From the NCBI GenBank assembly GCA_002010065.2, contig MTMD02000015.1, positions 1 to 64,000 of the forward strand: a DNA stretch of 64,000 nucleotides, given 5' to 3'. Source of the DNA: Candidatus Pyrohabitans jungbluthii. Lineage in GTDB: Archaea > Hydrothermarchaeota > Hydrothermarchaeia > Hydrothermarchaeales > BMS3B. Positions within the stretch are counted from its first letter, which is position 1; each line of letters opens with the position of its first letter. This document shows positions 63,597-64,000 of the stretch, one piece after another. The notes beneath the pieces are model-generated. The model was not told the DNA's origin. It saw nothing but the letters and a program-made list of their open reading frames with translations, and made no database searches. Made by a program: the position numbers and the translations under genes.

Positions 63597-64000
63597 CGCA
63601 TGAAGTTATGTAATTATAAACCTCATCATAATCTACAGGAAAATACCTTCTGAAATACCTCACCAGATTAGCGATGTCGCGGTGCAGAAATTCTGATGCA
63701 TAGGGGTGCTCCCTCACCACACCCGAGGAGAGGTCTATTATCACCGGAAGGTCATCCTTAACTAAGATGTTATACTCGCTAAGATCAGCGTGCACAAGGT
63801 TTGCGCGGCAGTAGAGCTTTTTAACATTGGCTAGAAGGTCTCTGAAGAACTCCTCTGGCTGAGAAAGCCCCACATTCTTGAGCATTGGTGACGGCGTGGA
63901 ATCACTGCCTATAAACTCCATGATGATGACGTTGTTCTTAAAGGCAACTGGCTTAGGCACGCGCACACCGTTGAGATAAGCCCGCTCCAGGTTTTTAAAC
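63565..64000 (-). CDS. Rio1-type serine kinase, N-terminus beyond the window
   Basis: The C-terminal part of a RIO-family atypical kinase. In-window sequence holds the hinge (NNVIIMEFIG), the catalytic loop VHADLSEYNIL and the metal loop Asp (VIIDLSSGVVREHPYA), then HRDIANLVRYF. The frame stays open to base 64000 (NLERAYLNGVRVPKPVA), so the start lies outside. It works with the KH protein in small-subunit maturation. Confidence 0.92.
   Translation of the reverse strand, partial: FKNLERAYLNGVRVPKPVAFKNNVIIMEFIGSDSTPSPMLKNVGLSQPEEFFRDLLANVKKLYCRANLVHADLSEYNILVKDDLPVIIDLSSGVVREHPYASEFLHRDIANLVRYFRRYFPVDYDEVYNYITSCGGEGGVPEDS

Overview
The window reads as a chromosomal segment of a euryarchaeon with a gene density near that of a free-living archaeon and about half G+C. 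Archaeal hallmarks are a TFB, leaderless genes with TATA boxes about 25 bases upstream, DUF373 and DUF460 proteins, a Rio1/KH ribosome-maturation pair, an archaeal S-layer protein and archaeal-type tRNA genes without encoded CCA. Methanofuran synthesis (mfnB) together with acetyl-CoA synthase/corrinoid protein genes (cdhC, cdhD, cdhE) points to an organism with the C1 (Wood-Ljungdahl) pathway. An octaheme cytochrome c, a heme-type sensor kinase, a UbiA-type quinone prenyltransferase and a fumarate-reductase-like pair point to redox metabolism beyond simple methanogenesis. My leading guess is Archaeoglobi or a related lineage (ANME-1/Syntropharchaeia-like is possible); I cannot settle this from the window.

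Layout: 1-2.7 kb glutamine synthetase, a tautomerase and TFB (minus strand). 2.9-8.2 kb an operon cdhC - cooC-like ATPase - cdhD - CdhE-N-terminus/ferredoxin protein - cdhE; cdhA/cdhB are not here. 8.2-13.2 kb housekeeping (macro domain, YkgJ-like, lysine methyltransferase, hisS, threonine dehydratase, truA). 13.2-14.6 kb a 36-residue peptide gene followed by a radical SAM/SPASM enzyme, a likely peptide-modification system. 14.7-21.3 kb EamA-like half transporter, livHM, mtnP, DUF373, coiled coil, glyA.

21.4-27.5 kb is a redox sensing and electron-transfer cluster on the minus strand: LVIVD-repeat lipoprotein, a sensor kinase with an extracellular CxxCH heme site, a response regulator with an ArsR-like output domain, a thioredoxin-fold protein, an octaheme cytochrome c with a CGP-type C-terminal anchor, and a transglutaminase-like protein. 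27.6-34.9 kb holds larE, an AOR-family oxidoreductase, SpoIIM-like, mfnB, a DUF1998 helicase, and purC. 34.9-35.8 kb has no intact gene; it holds a probable structured RNA with its own promoter and U-rich end, and a two-CW-domain gene broken by two one-base losses.

35.8-41.6 kb: metG with an apparent AUA start, a CsaA-like protein carrying an in-frame 27-bp palindrome, B12-dependent ribonucleotide reductase with its corrinoid adenosyltransferase, a coiled-coil gene and tRNA-Phe. 41.8-46.0 kb: CARDB-type surface protein and a MacB-type ABC exporter. 46.2-54.7 kb: UbiA, DUF460, aminotransferase, TlyA-like, alanine dehydrogenase-like, riboflavin-pathway reductase, TraB, a small membrane protein and an M50 protease. 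54.7-57.1 kb: a two-subunit fumarate-reductase-like enzyme. 57.2-61.4 kb: tRNA-Lys, an FG-GAP secreted protein and the S-layer protein, which carries two 726-bp identical internal copies and twin promoters. The window closes with a small exporter, an SPL-like radical SAM protein, the KH protein and a truncated rio1.
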